A stretch of DNA of 64,000 nucleotides from Saccharococcus thermophilus (GCF_011761475.1 NZ_JAASRS010000001.1:2542001-2606000), one strand, 5' to 3'. Positions 31,081 through 39,672 are shown, counted from the stretch's first letter. Notes: generated by a model not told the origin, from the sequence alone. Program-made: numbers and translations.

Positions 31081-31287
31081 TTATTGTTGTTTATATTGTG
31101 GCTCTTCGTTTTGAATTTCTTGCACGCGCGAGCTAACTAAATCAACGATCGCTTGTGTTTGTTGTGCTGCTTGTTGATAAAGCTGTTTTGCAGCTTGGTT
31201 TTCTGTCTGCAATGCGAATGTTTCGAAGCTTGCTTGTGCTGATTTTAAACCTGCTAATGTTTGTTTTACTTGTGTTGCAACTGTCAT
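31081..31287 (-). CDS. DUF1657 protein (first gene of operon)
   Basis: This 68-residue helical protein (MTVATQVKQTLAGLKSAQAS, ends NEEPQYKQQ) is unusually rich in Gln and Ala. ATG at 31287 follows TTAGGAGGTAACC, a near-ideal ribosome site. It heads the spoVA2mob-type operon, directly behind the sigma-G-like promoter and separated from the yhcN-like gene by a hairpin, so it is probably the most highly expressed member. Its function is unknown. It shares its domain with the gene at 28439-28645 and with the C-terminus of the yetF-like protein. Confidence 0.9.
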   Translation of the reverse strand: MTVATQVKQTLAGLKSAQASFETFALQTENQAAKQLYQQAAQQTQAIVDLVSSRVQEIQNEEPQYKQQ

Positions 31288-31335
31288 GTTGGGTTACCTC
31301 CTAAGGTTGTTGTAAAATATAGCGATTACAATTGT

Positions 31336-31364
31336 TAGAATGTTTTTTTGACGGAAAAATATGA
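31336..31364 (-). promoter_or_regulatory. Sigma-G-like promoter of the spoVA2mob-type operon
   Basis: On the minus strand TCATA (31364-31360) and CATTCTA (31342-31336) are separated by 17 bases, close to the forespore sigma-G pattern (GHATR, 17-18, CATNHTA). It lies about 50 bp before the first gene. This fits forespore expression of SpoVA proteins. Confidence 0.6.
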
Positions 31365-31380
31365 TTGTAATTTTTTGCAA

Positions 31381-31416
31381 AAATAGACTGCCCATGGATT
31401 GGGGCAGCCTATTTTT
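31381..31416 (-). terminator. Terminator of the holin-like gene
   Basis: Minus strand AATAGGCTGCCC pairs with GGGCAGTCTATT (one mismatch) and ends in T residues, directly after the stop codon of the next gene. Confidence 0.75.
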
Positions 31417-31418
31417 TC

Positions 31419-31622
31419 CTATTTGTCTTTATCCACTTTGTCGGAGTAACCACGCCCAAGGGATGGATTGTTAATAATCCCTGCCACGACAAGAATACTT
31501 AAAAACGCTTCGTATAGCCGCTCGTATTTTCCTAAATCGATATCAACGCCAAATGTTTGCAATGCCAAGAGAACAAAAGAACCAATGGCAAGCCAAAGGC
31601 CGTAGTTTTTAAAACGCTCCAC
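31419..31622 (-). CDS. Small membrane protein of the phi-LC3 holin type
   Basis: The 67-residue protein has two membrane segments (GLWLAIGSFVLLALQTFG and LYEAFLSILVVAGIINNP) and ends SLGRGYSDKVDKDK. The layout, with a pattern like GIINNPS..G.SDS after the second segment, resembles phage holins of the phi-LC3 group. There is no endolysin or other phage gene near, so it is probably a domesticated or housekeeping gene. Start ATG at 31622 behind a weak ribosome site (GTGGGGGAAACATA). Confidence 0.65.
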   Translation of the reverse strand: MERFKNYGLWLAIGSFVLLALQTFGVDIDLGKYERLYEAFLSILVVAGIINNPSLGRGYSDKVDKDK

Positions 31623-31654
31623 TTATGTTTCCCCCACCAATTTTCACGAAGTGT

Positions 31655-31891
31655 TTAAATCCAAGAGAAAGGTCTTCTTTCCTTTTCACGATCATCATGT
31701 TCATGATCATCACGCGATGCTTCTTCATGAACATCTTCGGTTGCTTCTACACCGGCGCGATGCGGAAATAACCATGGGTCGCGAATGCGGCCACGCGGAA
31801 CAATCTCCACATCGTCAGCGTGAATAATTAGCTTATCAACATGAATGACACGAGATTTTTCACGAGATTTTTTACGATTGGACACTCCCAT
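31655..31891 (-). CDS. Small hydrophilic protein, unknown
   Basis: ATG at 31891 follows GGAAGGAGGA. The 78-residue product is strongly charged, beginning MGVSNRKKSREKSRVIHVDK, with a middle LIIHADDVEIVPRGRIRDPW and a His/Asp/Glu-rich end (HEEASRDDHEHDDREKERR) that could bind metal. No membrane segment. I do not recognise it. It is followed by the holin-like gene 32 bp away on the same strand. Confidence 0.7.
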   Translation of the reverse strand: MGVSNRKKSREKSRVIHVDKLIIHADDVEIVPRGRIRDPWLFPHRAGVEATEDVHEEASRDDHEHDDREKERRPFSWI

Positions 31892-31973
31892 TCCTCCTTC
31901 CTGTCACCTTGTTGCATTGTTAGACTATGCAACTGGGCCGATGGAGGTATAGGCATTTTTCACAGTTCCTCCA

Positions 31974-32093
31974 TTATTTCTTTGTTATCCGTCTGCCGCA
32001 GCCACATCCTCCTGCCCGCTTCGCAGGTGTCGCTTGGGGGGAAATCACCCTTTTTGCCTTAATTTGTTTGAGTGATTGAATCGGTTTTTTCAT
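31974..32093 (-). CDS. Small Cys-containing basic protein, unknown
   Basis: ATG at 32093 behind CTTGGAGGTTATAACG, 39 codons: MKKPIQSLKQIKAKRVISPQ onward with a GGCGCGRR motif near the end. Very basic. The two cysteines in CxC could bind a metal. A good ribosome site and an ordered position in a sporulation-rich region support it, but its shortness keeps confidence moderate. Confidence 0.5.
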   Translation of the reverse strand: MKKPIQSLKQIKAKRVISPQATPAKRAGGCGCGRRITKK

Positions 32094-32296
32094 CGTTATA
32101 ACCTCCAAGTTGTTTAGTGTAGTATTAGTTTATGTGGTGCGGACAGAATGTGTTTCTCCTTTTTCATCACGTTTTGCTTTTCGGATATAACATGCCAAAA
32201 AAAACAGCTGGCGAAAATCCGTGCAATGTAAAAGTAGAAACGGCATCAAATTACATTGCAGCTGCTTCTTGCTTTATTGGCATTCTATAACAAACG

Positions 32297-32336
32297 AAAA
32301 AAGAGCAGGAAACCTACCGTTTTCCTCGCTCTTTTT
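32297..32336. terminator. Terminator of the DUF1360 gene
   Basis: AAAAAAGAGC-AGGAAA pairs with TTTCCT-CGCTCTTTTTT. The T-run is on both strands. The DUF1360 stop codon lies at its right edge. Confidence 0.75.
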
Positions 32337-32683
32337 TACGCATCTGCTTTTTCAATCGCCCACTCGACCAGCGAAGCACCGCCAGCAATCGCCAATATGA
32401 TCAACAGTGGTTGAAATAATACAGGGTAAAGCATATTGCCGATATAAAGAATAGCCGCACACCAAATTCCCGTGCACCAATAGCAACTTAACAGTTCGCC
32501 CATCCAATGTCGCAATCCGCTCCCTTTAATATGCAAAAACGATTGTACCGTTCCGTCGGGCAATGTTTCTTCGGTGATTTCATGGAAAGGCTTTCGTAAA
32601 AAAGACGTAATCGCATCATACATCACCAATCTCGTTAGGCGAAACGTTCCTAAAATAAAAAGGAAAAGCTCAGTCGCCGTCAC
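32336..32683 (-). CDS. DUF1360 family membrane protein
   Basis: A GTG at 32683 behind GGGAAGGGAGAAG gives 115 residues starting VTATELFLFILGTFRLTRLV, the usual DUF1360 opening; a longer frame upstream has no ribosome site. The conserved GELLSCYWCTGIWCA block with CxxC is at about residue 75, followed by a membrane segment (LYPVLFQPLLIILAIAGGAS) near the C-terminus. Family members occur in spore formers, and some were found among sporulation or coat-associated genes, but a function is not established. The next gene upstream is a cotO-like gene. Confidence 0.8.
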   Translation of the reverse strand: MTATELFLFILGTFRLTRLVMYDAITSFLRKPFHEITEETLPDGTVQSFLHIKGSGLRHWMGELLSCYWCTGIWCAAILYIGNMLYPVLFQPLLIILAIAGGASLVEWAIEKADA

Positions 32684-32881
32684 GTTATTCTTCTCCCTTC
32701 CCCGATAACCCAATGAATGTAACAGAAACACCCTCCTTTCTCGAAATGACGAATGTTCCCAAAGCCGTATCGATGTGATTTCTGTGCCATCATATTTTCG
32801 AATAATTCTTTCCTTTTCTCCATCCATGTTAACGAGCTTGCATTCCCATGAGAGAGGTGCAGACAGGCTTTCTAAAAATGA

Positions 32882-33103
32882 TCATTGCTCCTCTAATGAC
32901 ATCTGTTGAAACTGTTTTTCCTGCTGTTGATTTAGATTTTCTTGGACCATTTCGTCGTTCTCCCGTTCGCTTTTCTGCTTCATTTTTTGCTCGATCGCCG
33001 CTTTGCTTTTAAATGTTCGCTGCATATAAGCGACCGCACGCTCCAATTTGGGCTGCACAATATAAAGAAGCGGCTCATTTTCCATGATGTCACGCCGTTT
33101 CAT
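32882..33103 (-). CDS. CotO-like spore coat protein, short form
   Basis: ATG at 33103 follows AAAAAGGAGGGA. The 73-residue product has ENEPLLYIVQPKLERAVAYM near the start, which resembles the N-terminus of CotO (YjbX), and it lies next to fabI as cotO does in B. subtilis. It then becomes Gln/Glu-rich and ends QQMSLEEQ. B. subtilis CotO is about three times longer, so this is a short or truncated homologue. CotO is a morphogenetic coat protein. The assignment rests on position and the first 20 residues. Confidence 0.55.
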   Translation of the reverse strand: MKRRDIMENEPLLYIVQPKLERAVAYMQRTFKSKAAIEQKMKQKSERENDEMVQENLNQQQEKQFQQMSLEEQ

Positions 33104-33181
33104 CGGTAGTTCCCTCCTTTTTGACCGTTGCCTTATAAATGTATGCGATTCGTCTCGAGAATATTGCCAAGAAGTTGGGCA

Positions 33182-33223
33182 AAAAAAAAATCGAGCTGCT
33201 CCATGATCGATGGAACAGCTCGA
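33182..33223 (-). terminator. Terminator of fabI
   Basis: Minus strand TCGAGCTGTTCCAT pairs with ATGGAGCAGCTCGA (one G-T pair) followed by nine or more T. Confidence 0.88.
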
Positions 33224-33250
33224 ACAATTAAAGACAGCGGCAGCTTACAA

Positions 33251-34027
33251 TTAATACCCTAAAATATGATATCCGGAATCAACGTGAATAACTTCCCCCG
33301 TAATGCCGCGTGAAAGATCACTAAACAAGAATAGGGCCGTATCGCCGACTTCTTCTTGCGTCGTCGTGCGGCGAAGCGGAGCGCGCTCTTCGATTTGTTT
33401 TAAAATCGAGTTAAAATCACTGACCCCTTTCGCCGATAATGTACGAATCGGTCCGGCGGAGATGGCGTTGACGCGGATGCCGTATTTTCCTAAATCGTTA
33501 GCTAAATATTTGACGCTCGCATCGAGCGCCGCTTTGGCGACTCCCATAATGTTATAATTTTGGACAACCCGCTCGCCGCCAAGATATGTCAGCGTAACAA
33601 TGCTTCCGCCTTCCGTCATCAGCTCTTTTGCTTCCCTGGCCACCGCGGTTAAAGAATAAGCGCTAATGTTATGGGCAAGCAAAAAGCCTTCGCGGCTTAC
33701 TTTCATATACTCCCCACTTAAGTCTTCTTTGTTTGCATAGGCAATGCAATGGGCCACGCCATGAATGACGCCGACTTGTTCTTTAATTTGCTTAAAGCAT
33801 TGCACAATTTCGTCATCTTTTGTCACATCGCAAGGCAGCAGAAGGGAGCTTTCGTCTTCGAGCGTATCGACAAGTGCACGCACCTCTTTTTCAAAACGCT
33901 CCCCAGCGTATGTAAAAATAAGACGCGCGCCCGCCGCATGCAAGGATCTTGCAATCCCCCAGGCAATGCTCCGTTTATTCGCTACTCCCATCACGACATA
34001 CGTACGTCCTTTTAATGATAAATTCAT
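33251..34027 (-). CDS. fabI: Enoyl-[acyl-carrier-protein] reductase FabI
   Basis: FabI performs the last reduction of each fatty-acid elongation round, using NADH or NADPH. The 258-residue SDR-type protein has the N-terminal cofactor block VMGVANKRSIAWGIARSLHA (residues about 12-31) and the catalytic Tyr...Lys in NYNIMGVAKAALDASVKYLA (about 156-163). ATG at 34027 follows ATAGGAGGATG. A FapR-type operator lies 40-55 bp upstream, as for fabHF at 61.7 kb. It is monocistronic with its own terminator. Confidence 0.96.
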   Translation of the reverse strand: MNLSLKGRTYVVMGVANKRSIAWGIARSLHAAGARLIFTYAGERFEKEVRALVDTLEDESSLLLPCDVTKDDEIVQCFKQIKEQVGVIHGVAHCIAYANKEDLSGEYMKVSREGFLLAHNISAYSLTAVAREAKELMTEGGSIVTLTYLGGERVVQNYNIMGVAKAALDASVKYLANDLGKYGIRVNAISAGPIRTLSAKGVSDFNSILKQIEERAPLRRTTTQEEVGDTALFLFSDLSRGITGEVIHVDSGYHILGY

Positions 34028-34065
34028 TCGTCATCCTCCTATATCCATTCCAATTAATATTTGTT

Positions 34066-34083
34066 ATTAGTACCTAGTGTTAA
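34066..34083 (-). promoter_or_regulatory. FapR operator of fabI
   Basis: ATTAGTACCTAGTGTTAA matches the FapR consensus (TTAGTACC followed by an inverted half). FapR represses fatty-acid genes until malonyl-CoA binds it. The site lies in the fabI upstream region and a matching one precedes fabH. Confidence 0.8.
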
Positions 34084-34199
34084 CTTTATTATATGCTAAA
34101 TTACCAGCAAAGTAAATGAGGCAAACCCCTTTGCAAAAATATCGTAATTCGCTAATATGATATATGGCATGTTTTTATTATGACGGAGAGGATCATCAT

Positions 34200-35372
34200 A
34201 TGGAACAAGATCGCTTATCACAGTTCAAGCTCGATTATAATTTGTTGTTTATTTTGTTTTTAATGGCTATTGTCAGCGCGATTGCGATCCATAGCGCAGA
34301 AGCTACCTTGCCAGAAAAATTGCAAAATGTCAATTTTGCCTATAAACAATTGCAGTGGTACGGAATCGGCGCTGTTGTGATCGCCTTAACGATGATTATT
34401 GACTATGACCGCTTTTTCCAAATTGCCTGGTATTTATATGGATTTGGCATGCTGCTGTTGCTTGGGCTCGCATTGCACGTTCCCGGAGCAGTCACCCTTA
34501 AAGGGGCAACATGCTGGTATGCTCTTCCAGGCGGAAACTTTCAGCCATCGGAATTGATGAAAATTTTTATGATTATCGTCCTTAGCCGCATTATCGTCAA
34601 TCATCGCGAGAAATATCCAGAACCGACCATCAAAGATGATTTTAGGCTGCTTGGTAAAATCGCACTAACTCTTTTTCCGCCGTTAATATTGTTAATGAAA
34701 CAACCGGACTTAGGAATGTCGATGGTGTTTGTCGCCGTTACCGGTTCGCTTGTGATCGTTTCCGGCATCCGCTGGCGCATTATTTTTGGCATCATCTTTT
34801 CCGGAATAACGGCTGCGGCGATTCTTGTGTTTATTTTCTTTCAATTCCCTGATTTTTTCCACAAATATATTTTGGAAGATTACCAGTTAAACCGCTTCTA
34901 TGGCTGGCTTGCTCCTTATGAATATTCGAACGAGCAAGGGTTTCAGCTTATTCGTTCCCTGCTTGCGATTGGCTCGGGAGAATTGTACGGAAAAGGATGG
35001 GGCAAGGTCGATGTTTATCTTCCAGAGGCACATACCGATTTTATTTTCGGTATTATCGCCGAACAGTTCGGATTTATCGGCGCCAGCGTCGTTATTTCGC
35101 TCTTTTTCCTGCTTGTTTACCGCATGGTTCATATCGCTCTAGAAAGCAACGACTTATATGGAAGCTACCTATGCGCCGGCGTCATCGGCATGATCACGTT
35201 CCAAGTATTTCAAAACGTGGGCATGACAATCGGCCTTTTGCCAATCACTGGTTTGCCTCTCCCATTCATTAGTTACGGAGGAAGTTCGCTTGCAACTTAT
35301 ATGTTAGCCATTGGTCTTGTGCTCAATGTTCATTCGCGCACGAAAAAATTTATGTTTTCCACTGAAGAGTAA
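34200..35372 (+). CDS. rodA: FtsW/RodA/SpoVE-family peptidoglycan polymerase (RodA-like)
   Basis: This is a SEDS glycosyltransferase of about ten membrane segments (390 residues) that polymerises lipid II with a partner penicillin-binding protein. Signature regions are visible: QPSELMKIFMIIVLSR with the start of the large outside loop region, and near the end TGLPLPFISYGGSSLATYML. ATG at 34200 follows GGAGAGGATCATC. Gene and product resemble RodA more than FtsW by the short N-terminus, but subfamily assignment by eye is uncertain; spore formers carry several paralogues. Monocistronic, with a terminator directly after. Confidence 0.85.
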   Translation: MEQDRLSQFKLDYNLLFILFLMAIVSAIAIHSAEATLPEKLQNVNFAYKQLQWYGIGAVVIALTMIIDYDRFFQIAWYLYGFGMLLLLGLALHVPGAVTLKGATCWYALPGGNFQPSELMKIFMIIVLSRIIVNHREKYPEPTIKDDFRLLGKIALTLFPPLILLMKQPDLGMSMVFVAVTGSLVIVSGIRWRIIFGIIFSGITAAAILVFIFFQFPDFFHKYILEDYQLNRFYGWLAPYEYSNEQGFQLIRSLLAIGSGELYGKGWGKVDVYLPEAHTDFIFGIIAEQFGFIGASVVISLFFLLVYRMVHIALESNDLYGSYLCAGVIGMITFQVFQNVGMTIGLLPITGLPLPFISYGGSSLATYMLAIGLVLNVHSRTKKFMFSTEE

Positions 35373-35399
35373 AAAGCCGCATGATCAGCGGCTTTTTAC
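35371..35399 (+). terminator. Terminator of the RodA-like gene
   Basis: AAAAAGCCGC pairs with GCGGCTTTTT around ATGATCA; it overlaps the stop codon region. Confidence 0.85.
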
Positions 35400-35433
35400 T
35401 TTATACTAAATATTGAGAAAGGAGAATAACCTC

Positions 35434-36171
35434 ATGCAAATCGATATTATTGGCGATATTCATGGATGTTACACCGAGTTTGTCAAGCTTACAAAACAGC
35501 TTGGCTACCAATGGAACAAAGGCATTCCCATTCATCCGGATGGACGAAAGCTCGGATTTGTCGGTGATTTAACCGACCGCGGTCCGCAATCATTGCAAAC
35601 GATAGAAACGGTCTACTCTCTTGTCAGGCAAAAGCTAGCCTATTACGTCCCCGGCAATCATTGCAATAAACTATACCGCTTTTTTTTAGGAAGAAACGTG
35701 CAAATTGCACACGGTCTTGAAACAACGGTGGCGGAGTATCGGGCACTGCCGCCGAGTGAGCAGGCGATGATTCGCAAAAAATTTATCAAGTTATATGAAA
35801 CATCGCCGCTATACGCCCAGCTTGACAACGGCCGCCTCATTATCGCCCATGCCGGCATCCGCCAAGATTATATCGGGCGAACCGATAAAAAGGTGCAAAC
35901 GTTCGTGCTTTACGGCGATATTACTGGGGAAACCAATCCTGACGGAACACCCGTCAGACGGGACTGGGCAAAACATTATCAAGGAAAAGCATGGATTGTA
36001 TACGGCCATACTCCCGTAAAACAGCCTAGAATCATCAATCATACGATTAACATTGATACCGGCTGCGTGTTTGGCGGTTCGTTAACCGCATTTCGCTATC
36101 CGGAAATGGAAACGGTCTCGGTTCCCTCTTCTTTACCATACGTTGTAGAAAAATTTAGAACGTTTGATTAG
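35434..36171 (+). CDS. prpE: PrpE, bis(5'-nucleosyl)-tetraphosphatase / protein phosphatase
   Basis: A calcineurin-type metallophosphatase of 245 residues. All metal and phosphate motifs are seen in order: [12 protein letters not shown] (residue 5), [13 protein letters not shown] (about 40), VPGNHCNKL (about 75), [12 protein letters not shown] (about 140) and [10 protein letters not shown] (about 190). B. subtilis PrpE hydrolyses Ap4A asymmetrically and has been linked to spore germination. ATG at 35434 follows AAAGGAGAA; an earlier in-frame ATG lacks a ribosome site. It points toward the convergent yjbO gene, 10 bp away. Confidence 0.92.
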   Translation: MQIDIIGDIHGCYTEFVKLTKQLGYQWNKGIPIHPDGRKLGFVGDLTDRGPQSLQTIETVYSLVRQKLAYYVPGNHCNKLYRFFLGRNVQIAHGLETTVAEYRALPPSEQAMIRKKFIKLYETSPLYAQLDNGRLIIAHAGIRQDYIGRTDKKVQTFVLYGDITGETNPDGTPVRRDWAKHYQGKAWIVYGHTPVKQPRIINHTINIDTGCVFGGSLTAFRYPEMETVSVPSSLPYVVEKFRTFD

Positions 36172-36181
36172 CATCATCCCT

Positions 36182-37078
36182 TTATCGGATCCGCTCGATT
36201 AGCCGCTTCATATCATCGGGAAGCGGACAGGAAAACGTATATTGCTGTTTCTTAAACGGATGAAAAAAGGAAAGCTCTTTGCTGTGCAACGCCTGGCGGC
36301 TAATCGCTTCCCTGCTCCCGCCGTACAATTCATCCCCGGCTAGCGGATGGCCAATATGCGCCAAATGAACGCGAATTTGATGGGTGCGGCCTGTTTCTAA
36401 TCGCAGCGATAAGTGCGTATACTCATGAAACCGCTGTAACACGCGAAAGTGAGTAACAGCACGCTGACCTCCTTCGCGAACTTCCCGCGCAATAATACTG
36501 TCGTTTTTCCGGGCGATGGGGGCATCAATGGTTCCTTCTTCTTCGTCGACATGTCCGTGACAAATCGCTTCATAACATCTTGTCACTTTTCCTTGTTTTT
36601 GCAAAGTGGATAAGAGATGGTGAATATGGCGGTGCTTGGCGATAAGCACAAGGCCGGAAGTATCACGGTCGAGCCTGGTGACAACATGAATCGTCGACTC
36701 CAGCCGCTGCTTCCGATAATGATAAAGCAAGGCGTTGGCCAGCGTGCCCCCGGGATGCTGGCGCGACGGAATCGTCGCCATCCACGGCGGCTTGTTGACC
36801 ACTAATACATACTCATCTTCATATACGATATCCAGCGGAATCGCCTCCGGCGCCATTCCTTCGCTTGGAAGCTCCGGGGGAAATACAATTCGCAGCGTCT
36901 CCCCTTCGCCAAGGCGATGGCGGACCGTCACCGGCCGATCATCGACATAAATGGCGCCGCCATGAAATTTAATATCGGTCAATGCCGTTTTCGAAATGCC
37001 GTTTTCTTTTAAAAACTCGCGAACCAACTTGCCTTCCTCTTGTTTTGTAATACCCCAGGTGAGCGTAAACTGTGACAA
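36182..37078 (-). CDS. yjbO: RluD-type pseudouridine synthase YjbO
   Basis: This 298-residue RNA-modifying enzyme converts uridine to pseudouridine, probably in 23S rRNA. An S4-like RNA-binding domain (residues about 15-70, GGAIYVDDRPVTVRHRLGEG) is followed by the catalytic domain with HVVTRLDRDTSGLVLIAKH (catalytic Asp about residue 140) and, later, RLETGRTHQIRVHLAHIGHP (about 225). It is downstream of NAD kinase in the same direction with a 30-bp gap, as in B. subtilis yjbNO. The exact target site is not deducible. Confidence 0.92.
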   Translation of the reverse strand: MSQFTLTWGITKQEEGKLVREFLKENGISKTALTDIKFHGGAIYVDDRPVTVRHRLGEGETLRIVFPPELPSEGMAPEAIPLDIVYEDEYVLVVNKPPWMATIPSRQHPGGTLANALLYHYRKQRLESTIHVVTRLDRDTSGLVLIAKHRHIHHLLSTLQKQGKVTRCYEAICHGHVDEEEGTIDAPIARKNDSIIAREVREGGQRAVTHFRVLQRFHEYTHLSLRLETGRTHQIRVHLAHIGHPLAGDELYGGSREAISRQALHSKELSFFHPFKKQQYTFSCPLPDDMKRLIERIR

Positions 37079-37109
37079 CGTTGTCTAACCTGCCTTTATG
37101 TGTTTATTG

Positions 37110-37925
37110 TCAATCGGCAATAAATGAATCACGCACCCGCTTCCAAAACGGAAACGGCCGGAAACGGGCAAACCGGATCTTTTCGTCTGCTACGCGGCAC
37201 TGGATGGACTTCACATCTTTATGCAAAAGGGATAGATGATCAATCGTAATTTGAAAATCGACATCGTTTACCGGCTTTAACATACATGTATGATGGGCGG
37301 GGAGGACAAGCGGCGATTCGATCGTCCGAAATACGCGGTTGTTAATCGACGCCATCTCGGTAACTTGGATCGCTTCAAGCGACGGATGCAAAATCGCGCC
37401 GCCCAGCGCCTTGTTATAAGCCGTACTTCCCGTTGGCGTAGAGATGCATAACCCGTCGCCGCGGAACGTTTCAAATAGATCGCCGCGAATTTCCACATCA
37501 ATGACAAGCGTACCGCTGACGCTTTTTACCGTGCATTCATTTAAAGCAAGGTATTTGGCCTCCCGTGCCCCGTTTATGTAGCGGATAATCACTTCTAGCA
37601 ACGGGTATTCAACGACTTGATACGGCATTTTTGCAATAGCGATGACGAGCTTTTCAATTTCCTCCGGCACCCAGTCGGCGTAAAAACCTAAATGGCCGGT
37701 ATGCACGCCAACAAACGCCGTTTTATCCAAACGACGGCAATAGCGATGAAACGCATACAACAATGTCCCGTCACCGCCCACGGAAATGACAAGATCGGGA
37801 GTATCCTCATCGTACTGTAATTCAAAATCCAATAGATATGTTTTAATTTTTTGCGTCAGTGCGTTTGATGTTTCATCTCCTTTGGAGGTGATTGCAAATT
37901 TCAGCGGCGCTTGTGTTCCTCTCAT
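37110..37925 (-). CDS. ppnK: NAD kinase
   Basis: NAD kinase phosphorylates NAD to NADP. The 271-residue protein has the diagnostic loop [15 protein letters not shown] (GGDGT, about residue 50), [11 protein letters not shown] with the NE pair (about 127) and [16 protein letters not shown] (about 160). ATG at 37925 overlaps the stop of the alarmone synthetase gene by 4 bp (ATGA type), so the two are translationally coupled. In B. subtilis this is YjbN (NadF) with the same neighbours. Confidence 0.95.
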   Translation of the reverse strand: MRGTQAPLKFAITSKGDETSNALTQKIKTYLLDFELQYDEDTPDLVISVGGDGTLLYAFHRYCRRLDKTAFVGVHTGHLGFYADWVPEEIEKLVIAIAKMPYQVVEYPLLEVIIRYINGAREAKYLALNECTVKSVSGTLVIDVEIRGDLFETFRGDGLCISTPTGSTAYNKALGGAILHPSLEAIQVTEMASINNRVFRTIESPLVLPAHHTCMLKPVNDVDFQITIDHLSLLHKDVKSIQCRVADEKIRFARFRPFPFWKRVRDSFIAD

Positions 37926-38560
37926 AATTGTTCCCCTTTTGCTTCCTGTTTTCGTGAAAAAGCGGCCTGCGCTTCTTGAATTTCAAAACGGATTTTCGAC
38001 ATTTCTTCATCTAACCGATAAGCTGCTTCAGCGGCGCGCTGCAGTCTTGCTTTAATATCTTCAGGGAAACGGCCGCTGTATTTGTAATTTAACGAATGCT
38101 CAATTGTCGCCCAAAAGTTCATCGCAAGCGTACGAATTTGGATTTCCGCTAAAATTTTCTTTTCTCCGTGTATCGTCTGTACGGGATAACGGATGACGAC
38201 ATGATAGGAACGATAGCCGCTTTCCTTTTTCTGTGTAACGTAATCCCGCTCCTCAACGATTTCAAAGTCGTTTCGTTTCCGCAGCAGCTCTACTACGGTC
38301 TTAATGTCATCAACAAATTGACACATCATCCGCAGCCCGGCAATATCTTGCATTTGTTCTTCCAATTTATCAAGCGGAATGTTTTTCTTTTGCGCTTTAT
38401 CCAAAATGCTGGCGACTGGCTTCACTCTTCCGGTGACAAATTCAATCGGCGAATGCACCCCCAACATTTCAAACTGGGCGCGCATTCCCTTGAGCTTTAC
38501 CTTTAGTTCTTCGACTGCCTGCTTATACGGTGCCAAAAATAAATCCCAATGCTTGACCAT
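37922..38560 (-). CDS. yjbM: Small alarmone synthetase YjbM (SasB/RelQ)
   Basis: This single-domain (p)ppGpp synthetase lacks the hydrolase domain of Rel. The 212-residue protein contains [20 protein letters not shown] (substrate loop), [35 protein letters not shown] and [20 protein letters not shown], all standard RelQ segments. The start chosen is ATG 38560 (behind GGTAGGTGG); five residues further upstream another ATG has no ribosome site. It forms an operon with NAD kinase and yjbO. The C-terminal end is Lys/Gln-rich. Confidence 0.93.
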   Translation of the reverse strand: MVKHWDLFLAPYKQAVEELKVKLKGMRAQFEMLGVHSPIEFVTGRVKPVASILDKAQKKNIPLDKLEEQMQDIAGLRMMCQFVDDIKTVVELLRKRNDFEIVEERDYVTQKKESGYRSYHVVIRYPVQTIHGEKKILAEIQIRTLAMNFWATIEHSLNYKYSGRFPEDIKARLQRAAEAAYRLDEEMSKIRFEIQEAQAAFSRKQEAKGEQL

Positions 38561-38577
38561 CGTACCACCTACCAATG

Positions 38578-38952
38578 TTATGTAAGAAAAATTTCCTTTA
38601 CTGCCTGCTCCATTCGCTCGCCATAATTGGCGTTGCCGTCAATATTTTCGATCAAATAAGTTAGCTCTTCCTTAAAGCTTGTTAATTCCAATTCCAGCTC
38701 TCCGCTTTTTAGCACAACGGCATCCTCTTCTGCCAATGCTTGTTTCACATCGTTCCAACACTCATATGGAATCGAGACGTAAATAAAATCTTCGTCCGTT
38801 TCCAATATATAAATAAACGAAAGATGGTCGGAATCCACAAGCATATGACCTTTTGGCTTCGCTTCTTTAAGCGAAAATGGCGGATGATCGTTAATGAGAT
38901 ATAATTGTCCGTCTTTTCTTTCCACTTTTTCGATCACTAATTTTTTGCGCAT
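38578..38952 (-). CDS. yjbL: YjbL, UPF0738 family protein
   Basis: The 124-residue conserved Bacillaceae protein has no assigned function. It begins MRKKLVIEKVERKDGQLYLI and is acidic, with SFIYILETDEDFIYVSIPYE in the middle and no membrane segment or cysteine pair; a beta-rich fold is likely. It lies directly upstream of yjbM, as yjbL does in B. subtilis, and reads in the same direction, with an 18-bp gap. ATG at 38952 follows AAGGAGATTTGGC. Confidence 0.85.
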   Translation of the reverse strand: MRKKLVIEKVERKDGQLYLINDHPPFSLKEAKPKGHMLVDSDHLSFIYILETDEDFIYVSIPYECWNDVKQALAEEDAVVLKSGELELELTSFKEELTYLIENIDGNANYGERMEQAVKEIFLT

Positions 38953-39082
38953 GCCAAATCTCCTTCCACATCAACAATCCTTTTTTATTTTACCATAATC
39001 ACCCTATGCGCAATAAATAATTGATATTCAATGATAAACATCCGATAATAAAATTGAAATGGATTTATAGAGGAGAGAAACG

Positions 39083-39670
39083 ATGCGCCAAGAAGTCGAA
39101 ATCGAATTTAAAAATTTACTGACCAAAACGGAATTCACACAAGTTCGCGAAGTGTTTCACATTGATGACCACGCTTTCGAGCGCCAAGAAAATCATTATT
39201 TGGATACACCACAATTTGCGTTAAAGGACAAACAGGCAGCTTTGCGCATCCGGGTCAAAAACGGTGGCTATACATTAACATTAAAGCAGACGAAGGCAGA
39301 AGGAGTGCTGCTGGAGACGCATCAACAGCTGACGAAAGAAGAAGCAGACGCTCTTTTAAATGGCACAGCGGTTGTTGAAGGCAAGGTAGCGGCTATTCTT
39401 CAAGAAATTGGCGTGCCGCCCTCAGCGCTTCGCCATTTTGGCACGTTAACGACCGATCGCGCTCAATGGGCATACAAAGGCGGAACGCTTTTTCTTGACC
39501 GCAATTATTACCTACATACAGAAGATTACGAGCTGGAATATGAAACGGAAGATGTAGAAAGCGGAAGACAGCAATTTTTACAGTTGCTTCATTCTCTGCA
39601 TATTCCGATCCGGCCAGCACCAAATAAAATTCAGCGCTTCTATGCAAAAAAATATAAAACGGAGGGGTAG
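39083..39670 (+). CDS. yjbK: YjbK, CYTH-domain protein (triphosphate tunnel family)
   Basis: A 195-residue CYTH protein, whose family hydrolyses or binds triphosphate-containing compounds inside a beta tunnel. The N-terminal ExExK-type motif is seen as QEVEIEFKNLL. Basic and acidic tunnel residues follow in AALRIRVKNGGYTLTLKQTK and LFLDRNYYLHTEDYELEYET. ATG at 39083 follows GAGGAGAGAAACG. The gene is transcribed away from yjbL and continues 2 bp later into the transglycosylase gene. Substrate not known. Confidence 0.9.
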   Translation: MRQEVEIEFKNLLTKTEFTQVREVFHIDDHAFERQENHYLDTPQFALKDKQAALRIRVKNGGYTLTLKQTKAEGVLLETHQQLTKEEADALLNGTAVVEGKVAAILQEIGVPPSALRHFGTLTTDRAQWAYKGGTLFLDRNYYLHTEDYELEYETEDVESGRQQFLQLLHSLHIPIRPAPNKIQRFYAKKYKTEG

Positions 39671-39672
39671 CA

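Noticed and set aside
31419-31622. Prophage lysis cassette
   Set aside because: Only a holin-like small protein is present; there is no endolysin or other phage gene around it.
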